A DNA stretch of 64,000 bases, taken from NCBI GenBank assembly GCA_963708245.1, contig OY970201.1, forward strand, positions 7,254,001 through 7,318,000. Direction: 5' to 3'. This stretch comes from CAVYXK01 sp963708245 (GTDB taxonomy: Bacteria > Pseudomonadota > Alphaproteobacteria > Acetobacterales > Acetobacteraceae). This document shows positions 44,642 to 53,380 of this stretch, piece by piece. Position numbers and translations under genes: made by a program. The notes under the pieces are model-generated. The model saw only the letters and a list, made by a program, of their open reading frames with translations. It was not told where the DNA came from and did no database searches. Numbering within the stretch: the first letter of the stretch is position 1; every line of letters begins with the position of its first letter.

Positions 44642-45010
44642 ATGGCGGCACTCATTGCCCCTCTGATTCGTGGCGCGGCGCTGCTCGCGGCGCTGATCGT
44701 GCCGGCTGCCTGCGCCAATCAGCTCGCGCAACGCCAGGCCAGACTTGCGCCGCTGGTCGGGCGACCCGTCGCAGACCTGATCCAGGAGCTCGGGGTGCCG
44801 AACCGGACCTTTAAGGCGGATGGGGTGGACTACCTCGCTTATGAGGAAAAGCGGGTCGAGATCGTGCCGGGGGTTTGGGGCGGTCCATGGTGGTGGGGCG
44901 GCTGGAACAACATACCGCCCGAGGTCGTGCAGTGGCAGTGCGACACCACTTTCGCTGTTGCCGGGGGCGTGGTCCGCTCTTTCACCTTGCGCGGCAACGC
45001 TTGCGGCTGA
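44642..45010 (+). CDS. Small envelope protein, possible lipoprotein
   Basis: 122 aa. A hydrophobic N-terminus (ALIAPLIRGAALLAALIVPAAC) ends in a Cys that would fit a loose lipobox (Pro at -3). The mature part has LVGRPVADLIQELGVPNRTFKADGVDYLAYEE, a SmpA/OmlA-like style, then a WGGPWWWGGWNN aromatic stretch. Divergent from the importer operon, convergent with the hydrolase gene (5-nt gap). Function unknown. Confidence 0.6.
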   Translation: MAALIAPLIRGAALLAALIVPAACANQLAQRQARLAPLVGRPVADLIQELGVPNRTFKADGVDYLAYEEKRVEIVPGVWGGPWWWGGWNNIPPEVVQWQCDTTFAVAGGVVRSFTLRGNACG

Positions 45011-45015
45011 CGATC

Positions 45016-46056
45016 TCAGCCGTCTTGGGTGAAGATTCGGGACAAGAAGCGGCCAAAATCGCGGTTCGACATGGCCCGTATGCGATCGTCACGGCCGATC
45101 GGGTAGGGTCGCGCCTCTGTGCAGAGGCCCAGGATAATCTTGCGGAGGAACGGACCGTTCATCGGCAGCAGGGTGCGCTGGTCGCGCACCGTGCCGTCGC
45201 GCTCGACGCGCAGGCGGCAGCCGGCGAGCTGGCGCCCGATCAGACCACGCGGCATCGCGCCATCCCATTGGTGCACTGCGCCGGGATAGGCGACGATCGT
45301 CACCGCACTGCCGCCGCGCCGCAGATCGTCGGCAATCTGCGCGCAACGGGCGTGGCGGATCAGCTCATCCTCGGCGCCATATAGCATCAGCAGTGGCGCG
45401 CCGGTGGTGCGGCTGTCGGCAAAGCGGGCGATACAGGGGGCGTAGAACGCGGCATGGCCGGCGAAGCGAAGCCCGGCGGGCGCCAGCTTGTCGGCGATCT
45501 GGGCATAAAGCGCATACGTCGCAGCCATTCCGCCGTAGGAGAAGCCGGTGAGCACCACGCGATGGGGGTCGATGTCCGGCCGTCCCGCCAAGTAGGCGAG
45601 AGAACCATACGCGTCGGCGAGGAACATCGATTCGGTGATGTGCAGGACCCGGTCGATGAAGTTGGTAGCTAGATCAGTGCGCGAGGCGTAGGTCTCGACC
45701 ACCATTGCCGCGATCCCCATCGCTGCGAGCTGCGGGCCGTAGGTGGCGCCACGCTCGGCGATGTTGCCGGCGGAGCCGTGCAGCAGCACCACGGTCGGCG
45801 CGCGTTGGCCGCGGGCCGCCTGCGCTGGCAGATAGAGCCGGGCGTTAACCATGCGCGTTGGTGCGCGACCGAAATCTTGTGGCGAGAACGGGTCACTGCT
45901 GGCGAAGCTGACACTCTCCGTCCGCACGTCCTGGATCGCGGCCGGATCGGGCCAGGGATCGACGATGTGGGGGGCCAGCGGTTCGGAGGCGCCGGCGGTG
46001 CTGGCGGCGCACATCCAGAGGGCGAACGCGACGAGCAGGTGCGAGAGGGTCAGCAC
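45016..46056 (-). CDS. Secreted alpha/beta hydrolase (dienelactone-hydrolase-like)
   Basis: 346 aa with a signal peptide (1-23). Oxyanion region VVLLHGSAGN, nucleophile elbow GFSYGG, acidic residue in LYGAEDEL and catalytic His in GAVHQWD form the triad of the dienelactone hydrolase-like family. An ester or lactone substrate in the periplasm is likely. It may be co-transcribed with the small membrane protein gene 39 nt upstream (46096-46296). Confidence 0.82.
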   Translation of the reverse strand: MLTLSHLLVAFALWMCAASTAGASEPLAPHIVDPWPDPAAIQDVRTESVSFASSDPFSPQDFGRAPTRMVNARLYLPAQAARGQRAPTVVLLHGSAGNIAERGATYGPQLAAMGIAAMVVETYASRTDLATNFIDRVLHITESMFLADAYGSLAYLAGRPDIDPHRVVLTGFSYGGMAATYALYAQIADKLAPAGLRFAGHAAFYAPCIARFADSRTTGAPLLMLYGAEDELIRHARCAQIADDLRRGGSAVTIVAYPGAVHQWDGAMPRGLIGRQLAGCRLRVERDGTVRDQRTLLPMNGPFLRKIILGLCTEARPYPIGRDDRIRAMSNRDFGRFLSRIFTQDG

Positions 46057-46095
46057 ATCGAGGCGGACGCTGCGCCTAATGGCTGCGTCCGAGGG

Positions 46096-46296
46096 TTACC
46101 AGCCGCCGAACCAGACTCCAACGCCGTGCACGATGCCGACAGGGAAGAACAGCGCTGCCGCAATCAGCAGGGGCCGCAATCCGGCGACGGCGCAGAACAC
46201 GATCGACGTGAGCCAGGCGGCATAGCCGAACAGTCCGAGCGACAGGCAAAATGCCGCCGCGAAGGGGGTGATGGGACCGTCTTTGCGGAGCGTCAT
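46096..46296 (-). CDS. Small membrane protein
   Basis: 66 aa from the ATG at 46296. Two hydrophobic segments (FAAAFCLSLGLFGYAAWLTS and LRPLLIAAALFFPVGIVHG) with a short loop; no family recognised. Upstream of the secreted hydrolase on the same strand. Confidence 0.5.
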   Translation of the reverse strand: MTLRKDGPITPFAAAFCLSLGLFGYAAWLTSIVFCAVAGLRPLLIAAALFFPVGIVHGVGVWFGGW

Positions 46297-46486
46297 GTCG
46301 CCCAGCACTCCCTGAGCCGGCAAAGGTTGCTCGCGACGCCGGTTGCCATCGTCGATGCGGCTCCGGGTAACGCTTGCTCATGCTAGCGCGCCAGGGCGCG
46401 AATGCAATGTGAGATCGAATGATGGTCATGAAATATTCCGATGCCAGGCGAGCCAGACCCCCAATTCTCTTCGCGCACCGACCGCT

Positions 46487-47479
46487 TCAAGCAGGATAAC
46501 CGAGCGGGTGGGCTTCGCGCCAACCCACTGCGGTGCGGACAACGACGTGCAGGCTGGCGAAGCGTGGTGTCCAGCCGGTCTCGCGCCGGATGCGATCGGC
46601 CGACGCGACGAGCGTCGCCGGATCGCCCGCCCTGCGAGGCGCCATCACCGTCGGAACGGCGCGGCCAGTGACGTCCGCGACCGCGTTGATTACCTGCAAC
46701 ACCGAATAGCCCTGACCATTGCCCAGATTGTACGTCACGCTGGCATCGCGCAGCTGGTCGAGCGCGCGGAGATGGGCGTCCGCCAGATCGGTCACGTGCA
46801 CGTAGTCGCGTATGCAGGTCCCGTCGGGCGTTGGATAATCCTGTCCGAATACTTCCAGGGCCGGGCGTCGCCCCAGGGCGGCATCGATCGCCAGCGGGAT
46901 GAGATGCGTCTCTGGCCGATGATCCTCGCCCAGCCGCCCTGCCGGGTCCGCGCCGGCCGCGTTGAAATAACGCAGGCACGCGCTGCGCAGGCCGTGCACG
47001 CGCTCGGCCCAGACAAGTGCGCGCTCGAGCATCAACTTGCTTTCGCCGTAGGGCGAGCCGGGATCGACCGGCGCATCCTCGGCGATAGGGACGCGCTCCG
47101 GTGTGCCGTAGAGGGCGGCAGTGGAGGACAGAACGAAACGCGGCACGCCGTGACGCACAGACGCTTCAATCAGCCGGATGCCGTTGGTTGCGTTCTCCAG
47201 CAGATACCGGAACGGTTCGCGCATGCTCTCGCCGACCAACGAGAGCGCGGCGAAATGGAGTACCGCGTTCCATTCTCCGCCAGACAACGCGGCGTCGACC
47301 GCGGCGGCGTCGGCGAGATCGGCGTCGATTAGCCGCACGCCGGCGGGGATCGCTGCACGATGTCCGGTCCGCAGGTTGTCGTAAACCACGACATCGTCGC
47401 CGCGCTCGGCCAGCGCAAGCACGACATGACTGCCGACGAAGCCGGCACCGCCGGTCACCAGGAAACGCCGACGTCCCAT
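46487..47479 (-). CDS. galE: UDP-glucose 4-epimerase (GalE)
   Basis: 330 aa extended SDR. NAD motif TGGAGFVGSH, YDNLRTGH, SSTAALYG with catalytic Ser, YGESK catalytic Tyr-Lys, RYFNAAGADP, and TCIRDYVHVTDLADAH, which is diagnostic for GalE. It interconverts UDP-glucose and UDP-galactose, supplying donors that the glycosyltransferases in this window could use. Divergent from the PhyH-family gene. Confidence 0.92.
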   Translation of the reverse strand: MGRRRFLVTGGAGFVGSHVVLALAERGDDVVVYDNLRTGHRAAIPAGVRLIDADLADAAAVDAALSGGEWNAVLHFAALSLVGESMREPFRYLLENATNGIRLIEASVRHGVPRFVLSSTAALYGTPERVPIAEDAPVDPGSPYGESKLMLERALVWAERVHGLRSACLRYFNAAGADPAGRLGEDHRPETHLIPLAIDAALGRRPALEVFGQDYPTPDGTCIRDYVHVTDLADAHLRALDQLRDASVTYNLGNGQGYSVLQVINAVADVTGRAVPTVMAPRRAGDPATLVASADRIRRETGWTPRFASLHVVVRTAVGWREAHPLGYPA

Positions 47480-47564
47480 CGTGCTCGCGTTATGGCCTGA
47501 GCCGCGCTCGGCAGTCCAGCCACTGCGTGCTATTGCCCTGCTCCAGGGCGAGGAGGAGACGAAG

Positions 47565-48455
47565 ATGGACGTCCCCGTGCAGGGATTGGCGGCCGATGCG
47601 GCAGGCTTCGAAGCTGCGGCGCAGTACAGCCGCGACGGCTATGTCGTAATCACCCGGTTGCTGACCGAGGAGCACGTGGCGGCCTGCCTGGATGCGCTGA
47701 CCCGGCTTGCCGAGGCGTCGGGCGTTGCACCCGGCCAGAGTCGTGAGGAGGCGTTCGTCTCTCTGGAGGCAGGGGCGGATCCAGCACGGGCCGAAGCGGG
47801 GCGGCGGATCGACCTGGTCCGCAAGTTGGGCAATTTCACCGATTTCGATCCTGCCCTGATGCGCGCGGCGATGTCGGCAAAGCTGGACGCGATCCTCGAC
47901 CAGATCATGGGATGCGGCCGCGTGTTGCTGCAGGAGATGGCGCTGGTGAAGCCGCCGCGGATTGGCGGCGAGAAGCCGTGGCACCAGGACGCAGCCTATT
48001 TCCGCGGCAGCGATCCCGGCCTGATGTTCGGCGTCTGGATCGCGCTGGATCCGGCAACCCGCGAGAACGGATGCATGGAGGTAATTCCCGGCTCGCAGCG
48101 CGCCGGTCCGGTCCCGCATATCCCGCATGAGGACATCAACCTGTGCACGATCCGGCCGGATCATCTACACGCCGAACGCCGCGTCGCCGTGCCGCTTGAT
48201 CCCGGTGATGCCCTGGTGTTTCACAGCCTGACGCATCACTACACCGCGGCGAACCGCTCGGAGCTGCGGCGGCGCGCATTGCAGTTCCACTACCATCAGG
48301 TCGGGATGGAATGGACGTCGCTGGCGGCGCATCGCGACCTGTATCACGACGAGAACGGGGAGTACGCCGGCTGCACGGTCTCGCGCGGCAAGCCGTTCGC
48401 GGAGGCTTCGAGTTTTGTGCCTCAGCGGCTGATCTCAGTCAGCCCGATGGATTGA
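47565..48455 (+). CDS. Phytanoyl-CoA dioxygenase (PhyH) family protein
   Basis: 296 aa from the ATG at 47565 (GAGGAGGAGA upstream). Fe(II)/2-oxoglutarate oxygenase fold: iron ligands in WHQDAAYF (His-x-Asp) and the distal His in HSLTHHYTAANRS, with Arg nearby for 2-oxoglutarate. Bacterial PhyH members hydroxylate varied natural products. Its 3' end overlaps the P450 gene tail-to-tail by 17 nt. Confidence 0.87.
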   Translation: MDVPVQGLAADAAGFEAAAQYSRDGYVVITRLLTEEHVAACLDALTRLAEASGVAPGQSREEAFVSLEAGADPARAEAGRRIDLVRKLGNFTDFDPALMRAAMSAKLDAILDQIMGCGRVLLQEMALVKPPRIGGEKPWHQDAAYFRGSDPGLMFGVWIALDPATRENGCMEVIPGSQRAGPVPHIPHEDINLCTIRPDHLHAERRVAVPLDPGDALVFHSLTHHYTAANRSELRRRALQFHYHQVGMEWTSLAAHRDLYHDENGEYAGCTVSRGKPFAEASSFVPQRLISVSPMD

Positions 48456-49626
48456 TCGTAACGGGTAGGCTCGCCAGTCCGCGTAGCGTGTTGTTGTAGC
48501 GCCGGCGCGCGGGCCCGGCGATCTCGATTGACGCCGCCTTGCGCGCTAGTGTGGCCAGCACGACCTCGCCTTCCAGTCGGGCGAGCACCTGGCCGACGCA
48601 GATGTGGATGCCGGCACCGAACCCGACGTGCGCCGCGTTCTGGCGGGTGATGTCATACTCGTCCGGCCGCTCCCACCGGCGCGGGTCGCGATTGGCGGCG
48701 CCAAGGAACATCAGGATCTTCTCGCCTTCGTTGATGCGCACGCCGCCGATCTCCACCGGCCGCGTTGTGGTTCGGAAGAATGTCTGCACCGGGCTTTCAA
48801 ACCGCACCGCTTCTTCGAAGGCGGCACGAGCCAACGCCGGATCGGCGCGCAGACGCTGGAACTGCTCGGGGAAGCGCGCGAGGCAATAGATCGCCGCGCC
48901 CAGCCCGCTGACGGTGGTATCGACGCCGGCGGTCAGCACGGAGCGCACGACGATCGGTGCTTCCTCGGGGGTGAGTTCGCCGGCATCGGCGGCGGCGTGG
49001 ATGGCGGCGCCGAACCCGTTGGGTGCGAGCGCCGCGCGCTGCGACTGCGCTAGTACCCAGGCGATTACTGGCTCGGCGTCTTTGACGGCAGCTTCAAAGA
49101 AGGCGTTGCGTGGACCGAACGAGTTAAACACCATATTGCTGTACGGAAGCAGATAGCGGCGGTTCTCGCGCGGCATGCCGACTGCGTCGGGGAAGACGGT
49201 CAGCGGGAAAGCTTCGGCAAGATCGGGGATGGCATCGAAGCTGCGCCGCTCCAGAAGCTGGTCAATCAGCGTTTCCGCCGTTGCCGTGAATTCGGCTCGC
49301 AGCTTGCGCATCGCGGCGGGCGACAGCACGCGGTCCAGCACCTTGCGGGTGCGGTCGTGCAGTGGTGGATCGGTTTCGAGCACCAAGCTCGGCAGGCGCC
49401 AGGGCTTCTCTTTCTTGAAATCGGCGAGACCGACACCGCGGGCGGAGGAGAAGCTGGCCCAGTCCGTCAGAACAGCGCGCACCTCGTCGTAACGCGCCAC
49501 GGCCCAGACATTGTCCTGGGTGAGCCGGACCACGGGCCCGGCTTCGCGCAGGGTTTCATGGGCGGGGAACGGGTCCTCGAAATACTCTGCTGTGTAGGGG
49601 TCGATATCGGATGTCGGGATGGACAT
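48439..49626 (-). CDS. Cytochrome P450 (CYP199-like)
   Basis: 395 aa. I-helix AGVDTT, ExxR in EEAVRFESP, heme loop GFGAGIHICVG with the Cys ligand. The overall wording (SFGPRN, NRDPRRWERPDEYDI) is closest in my memory to CYP199-type para-substituted-benzoate demethylases. Needs a ferredoxin and reductase; none is adjacent, though a reductase relic lies at 20332-20580. Convergent with the PhyH-family gene. Confidence 0.9.
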   Translation of the reverse strand: MSIPTSDIDPYTAEYFEDPFPAHETLREAGPVVRLTQDNVWAVARYDEVRAVLTDWASFSSARGVGLADFKKEKPWRLPSLVLETDPPLHDRTRKVLDRVLSPAAMRKLRAEFTATAETLIDQLLERRSFDAIPDLAEAFPLTVFPDAVGMPRENRRYLLPYSNMVFNSFGPRNAFFEAAVKDAEPVIAWVLAQSQRAALAPNGFGAAIHAAADAGELTPEEAPIVVRSVLTAGVDTTVSGLGAAIYCLARFPEQFQRLRADPALARAAFEEAVRFESPVQTFFRTTTRPVEIGGVRINEGEKILMFLGAANRDPRRWERPDEYDITRQNAAHVGFGAGIHICVGQVLARLEGEVVLATLARKAASIEIAGPARRRYNNTLRGLASLPVTINPSG

Positions 49627-49693
49627 GGAGCGGTCCCTCGTCGGGCTTTCCCGTTGGCCCTATACAAGATGGCCGGCAGGAACGGAGGGGGAA

Positions 49694-50671
49694 ATGTATC
49701 TCGGAACCCAGATCACACCGAGGGATGATGCGGATTATCGGATGTGGGCGCAGCTTGGGGTGCAGCATGTCTGCGTCGATCCGCCGGGCAACCCGCATCA
49801 CTGGAGCCTGGATGACCTGAACCGCCATCGCGAGCATGTCGAATCATTCGGCCTGGTGCTGGACATGGTGCAACTGCCGCTGTCCTCGCGCCCGATCGAG
49901 CAAGGCCAGAGCCCGAATATCCTGCTGGGCCGCGAGCCGGACCGGCAGAGGGAGATCGACTCGATCTGTGCGCTGATCGAGCGGTTGGCGGCGGCGGGGA
50001 TCCCGGCGGTGAAATACAATCTCAATATCATCGGGATTCCGCGCACGGCGAAGGAGACGGGGAGGGGCGGATCGCGCAACGCGGCCTTCCGCTGGAGCAA
50101 GGCGGATCAGAAGGCGCCGCCCGGCATCGCCGGGGTGGTGGATGAGGAGGAGAACTGGGCGCGGATCGACCATTTCCTGCGCCATGTGGTTCCCGTGGCG
50201 ACGTCGGCGAAGGTGCGGCTAGCCTGTCATCCCCACGACCCTTACACGCCGCCTGGCTACAAGGGGGTGACGCGTGTACTGGGTACCGTCGATGGGCTGA
50301 AGCGCTTCGTGACGATGCACGAAAGCCCGTATCACGGGTTGAATTTCTGCCAGGGCACGGTGGGCGAAATGCTGGAGGACCCCGGACGAGAGATTGTGCC
50401 GGTGATCCGTTGGTTTGGCGAACGCAGCAAGCTGTTCAACGTGCATTTCCGCAACATCCGCGGCAAGCGGCTGGATTTTATGGAAGTGTTCCCGGATGAG
50501 GGGAGCATGGATATGGCGGCCTCGCTTCGTGCTTACCGCGATGTGGGGTACGCGTACATGCTGATGCCGGACCACGTGCCGGAGATCGATGGGCGCGACC
50601 CGCCCGGGACGGCATTCGCGTTCTGCTATGGGTATATCCGGGGGTTGATGGACGCGATGGAGTCAAAATGA
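49694..50671 (+). CDS. Mannonate dehydratase-like TIM-barrel protein
   Basis: 325 aa from the ATG at 49694 (GGAGGGGGAA upstream). UxuA-like features: a beta-barrel with VKYNLNIIG, LACHPHDP, LNFCQGTVGEML, FNVHFRNI and YMLMPDHVPEIDG. True mannonate dehydratases use His/Cys/His metal ligands at comparable places, all present here. At 325 aa it is shorter than E. coli UxuA. Dehydration of a sugar acid is likely; the exact substrate is uncertain. Confidence 0.78.
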   Translation: MYLGTQITPRDDADYRMWAQLGVQHVCVDPPGNPHHWSLDDLNRHREHVESFGLVLDMVQLPLSSRPIEQGQSPNILLGREPDRQREIDSICALIERLAAAGIPAVKYNLNIIGIPRTAKETGRGGSRNAAFRWSKADQKAPPGIAGVVDEEENWARIDHFLRHVVPVATSAKVRLACHPHDPYTPPGYKGVTRVLGTVDGLKRFVTMHESPYHGLNFCQGTVGEMLEDPGREIVPVIRWFGERSKLFNVHFRNIRGKRLDFMEVFPDEGSMDMAASLRAYRDVGYAYMLMPDHVPEIDGRDPPGTAFAFCYGYIRGLMDAMESK

Positions 50672-50714
50672 GACGTAATTCGCACCGCCGAGAGACAAAA
50701 CGCTCCGCCTTCCA

Positions 50715-50957
50715 TCATAGGATTTCATAGACATCATAGACGGGACCAGTCGGCAGACGGCACCCTATCCCGACCGCGAGGCTGCGATTCAGCCAGCCGT
50801 ACTTGTCCGATCCGGTCTCGAACCGCGGCGCGATACGGAAGTAATACGACGCCATCTGTCGGCCGATCCCGCCGCCATTCTCGAGCCCACCCGGGCAGAC
50901 GATGACGACGGTGCCGACCGCGGAAGATCTCTGGTTGGAGGCTGTATGCTGTGCCAA
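50715..50957 (-). pseudogene. Chimeric remnant: glycosyltransferase start joined to DUF3237 end
   Basis: 80 codons. Residues 14-36 (VGTVVIVCPGGLENGGGIGRQM) are the N-terminus of a GT4-type glycosyltransferase. From MASYYFRIAPRFETG to the end (WLNRSLAVGIGCRLPTGPVYDVYEIL) it is the C-terminus of a DUF3237 protein. Two unrelated genes were joined in frame by a deletion. Confidence 0.6.
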
Positions 50958-51052
50958 GATGAGCTTCGGATTTTGTATGTTGGATTGATAGCGGTCAGAG
51001 TGCGGCTGCTTCGCGTATCAGAAGCGGCTGTGGTGTGGAGTTGCCGATGCTG

Positions 51053-51973
51053 CTAACGGGCGGGGGGCCGCCACCCCAGCGGTTGCGGCGCACTGCGGGC
51101 ACCATCGGCGAGATGCCGCATGGTGCGAATCGTCCCTGCGGTCGTCAATTTCACACGGTCCCGCCATGCAGACACGCCAGGCGGGCTTGGATCGATCCCG
51201 AGGCGTCGTAACCGCCGATTCAAAGCGTAGATCCGCCCGTTCTGCTGGACAGAACGCAGATCATAGTTGAAGCTTAACGCCACTGAGACATCGTCTCCGT
51301 TTTGTGCCCAGTGCGGTGCGGTACTTGGGATGTGGATACCAAATCCAGCGCGAAGCGCGTAGGTGACGCCATCATTCTGCCGCGAGGCCTTGAACACAGC
51401 TCCGTTCAGGTCACCCCCGTGGAAGTTTTCTAGCTCATTTTCGGTCATCAGTGTGCGATCGGTTTGATCGAACACGCTGATCGTCTTATCGCCGGCGACC
51501 TGCAACAGGAAATTCGTATCCGCATCAATGTGATACGACGTGATGCGTCGTGGGGAGGCAATTAGGATCGTCACCCGGCCGATAATGACATCATCACGCA
51601 TACCGTTGCTAGACAATTCCACCATACGCTGCAGCAGCTTTTGCAGCACTGGGCCCAGAACCGGATCCAGCTCGGCATGCTTCAGTATCACAAGTGAATT
51701 GTTATCAGCGATCCCAAGGATGCTATCGACCAACGGGCGGTGCTGGGCGGCTCCCTTTTCCCACCGGTCTTTCACCTCCACGGTGCCGTTCGACCAAAAA
51801 GCAAAGCCAGGCCGGTCACCCTGCCGGCGGGCGAGTTCAAGCAGACTGGGGACCTGAAACAGCGGATGACCCCGCAGACTATGGCGGAACATGAAGCTGC
51901 GGCGGTTGTAGCAGCGGGCGAATTCGCCCTCTGAATCGATCCAGGTCACGTCCCCGATGGGAAGATCTGTCAT
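51053..51973 (-). CDS. JmjC/cupin-like oxygenase A
   Basis: 306 aa. The core carries SYHIDADTNFLLQVAGDKTI (His-x-Asp iron ligands, then the Gly-Asp-Lys-Thr strand) and GIHIPSTAPHWAQNG with the distal His: the cupin-like JmjC fold of Fe(II)/2-oxoglutarate oxygenases. It is divergent from a paralogue (52308-53207) with the same ligands and near sulfotransferase, methyltransferase and NRPS genes, so hydroxylation of an amino acid or peptide is plausible. Confidence 0.72.
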   Translation of the reverse strand: MTDLPIGDVTWIDSEGEFARCYNRRSFMFRHSLRGHPLFQVPSLLELARRQGDRPGFAFWSNGTVEVKDRWEKGAAQHRPLVDSILGIADNNSLVILKHAELDPVLGPVLQKLLQRMVELSSNGMRDDVIIGRVTILIASPRRITSYHIDADTNFLLQVAGDKTISVFDQTDRTLMTENELENFHGGDLNGAVFKASRQNDGVTYALRAGFGIHIPSTAPHWAQNGDDVSVALSFNYDLRSVQQNGRIYALNRRLRRLGIDPSPPGVSAWRDRVKLTTAGTIRTMRHLADGARSAPQPLGWRPPAR

Positions 51974-52307
51974 CTTTGTGTGGTTGCCCTGGTATCCCGG
52001 TTGACGCCAAGATTAATGGCGAACATGCTTTTATTGCTAGCACATTCCCGATACGCTTTCCACGGGAACTTGCACGGATCGCGGCGCGTGTGCTCAATGG
52101 GGATGCTACCACTACAGCATATCTTTAGAATGCGCGCTTCAACCACCGCGAGTAGAGCGCGTCGTCATCACTAGCCATTCCGACCGTGTGACCAAAAACG
52201 GCTGTTGCAACGTTCGGCTCATTTCGCTACGGTGAGGCGAAATGGCGCTGACGTCGAGCGGTGAACGGAGACGTGGGCGCAGCGAACGGATATCGGGTTG
52301 CAGCATC
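51974..52307. promoter_or_regulatory. Divergent promoter region of the two JmjC-like genes
   Basis: 334 nt without a gene. It has a perfect 8-bp inverted repeat CATTTCGC/GCGAAATG (52220-52227/52237-52244, 9-nt spacer) upstream of the rightward gene, a candidate operator or leader hairpin. An A/T-richer stretch near 52015-52050 may hold the leftward promoter. Confidence 0.4.
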
Positions 52308-53207
52308 ATGACGTCAAACGAGGTAACTCCCCGGCTCGCACTCGGCGACGCCGACTTCGCGACAGATTATAACCGGATACCGTTCGGCTTCAGCCACAAT
52401 CTGCATCAGCTTGATGTGTTCAAAGACCAGGCTCTGCGTTCTCTGTGCCAGGCCTATGCCGATCATCCAGAAGATTACTTCGTCTCGCGAAGCGCCACGA
52501 CACCGGCGACCGTTTTCTACTCGGTGCCCACCACCCCCCTCAAGCCACATGAGGCATTCGACCAGCTGACAGACGGGGCGTACAAGATCTTGTTGAAGCG
52601 GCTTGAGCGGTACGATCAGAACTTCCGCGACCTGCTCTATGCTCTGTTCGATCAGGTGAAAGCGCAACTGCGACGCTGTGGCTATTGTAACGAGGTGGTG
52701 CGTCTGGAATCGTCCATATTTATCAGCGCCCCGTGGGCCACTACGCCTTTCCATTTCGACCCGGAGGTCAATTTCTTCACCCAAATAGAGGGTGAGAAAA
52801 TTTATCATCTGTATGAGCCGAGCGCGCTCGGCGAAGATGAAGTCGAACCACTCTACGTACGTGCAACGGTCGATATCGGGCAGGTCGATCTCGGACGCCG
52901 TGATGCGTCCGGCGAGCATGTCTTCCGGCTGCGGCCTGGTACCGGCGTCCATCAGCCGCAGGATTCGCCGCATTGGGTCGAGACGATTGGTTCGCGGTCG
53001 GTGTCCTATACGTTCGTATATGAGACGCGAGAGGCCCACAATCGGGCTCGCGTGCGCGCTTTCAACTATTACCTACGGCGACTGCACATCGAACCTATGC
53101 GTCCTGGCTTGAGCTCCGCTCGGGATGCCATGAAGGCAGCGGCGATGGCGGCCGCGATCCCCGTGCGCAAGCGGCTCGGCAAGACCCTGCGGCGATTAGC
53201 CCGGTGA
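52308..53207 (+). CDS. JmjC/cupin-like oxygenase B
   Basis: 299 aa from the ATG at 52308. Same architecture as oxygenase A: ATTPFHFDPEVNFFTQIEGEK (His-x-Asp), and GTGVHQPQDSPHW with the distal His. Differences outside the core are large, so the two are old paralogues rather than a recent duplication. The basic C-terminus (VRKRLGKTLRRLAR) is unusual. Likely Fe(II)/2-oxoglutarate dependent. Confidence 0.72.
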   Translation: MTSNEVTPRLALGDADFATDYNRIPFGFSHNLHQLDVFKDQALRSLCQAYADHPEDYFVSRSATTPATVFYSVPTTPLKPHEAFDQLTDGAYKILLKRLERYDQNFRDLLYALFDQVKAQLRRCGYCNEVVRLESSIFISAPWATTPFHFDPEVNFFTQIEGEKIYHLYEPSALGEDEVEPLYVRATVDIGQVDLGRRDASGEHVFRLRPGTGVHQPQDSPHWVETIGSRSVSYTFVYETREAHNRARVRAFNYYLRRLHIEPMRPGLSSARDAMKAAAMAAAIPVRKRLGKTLRRLAR

Positions 53208-53380
53208 TCCGCACGGTGACGGCAGGTATCCATTCTGAGCTCCGACCCTCGGACCGGCCCTCCGTGGCACCTCTGCCGATATTCGGCATGCGGCGAGAAT
53301 GCGGCCGATGAGCGGTTTTCCGCCCCGCTAAGATCCGGCCGTGAAGCATCCAGCCTCGCAGGCAGAGGCTCGCAAAGTAT

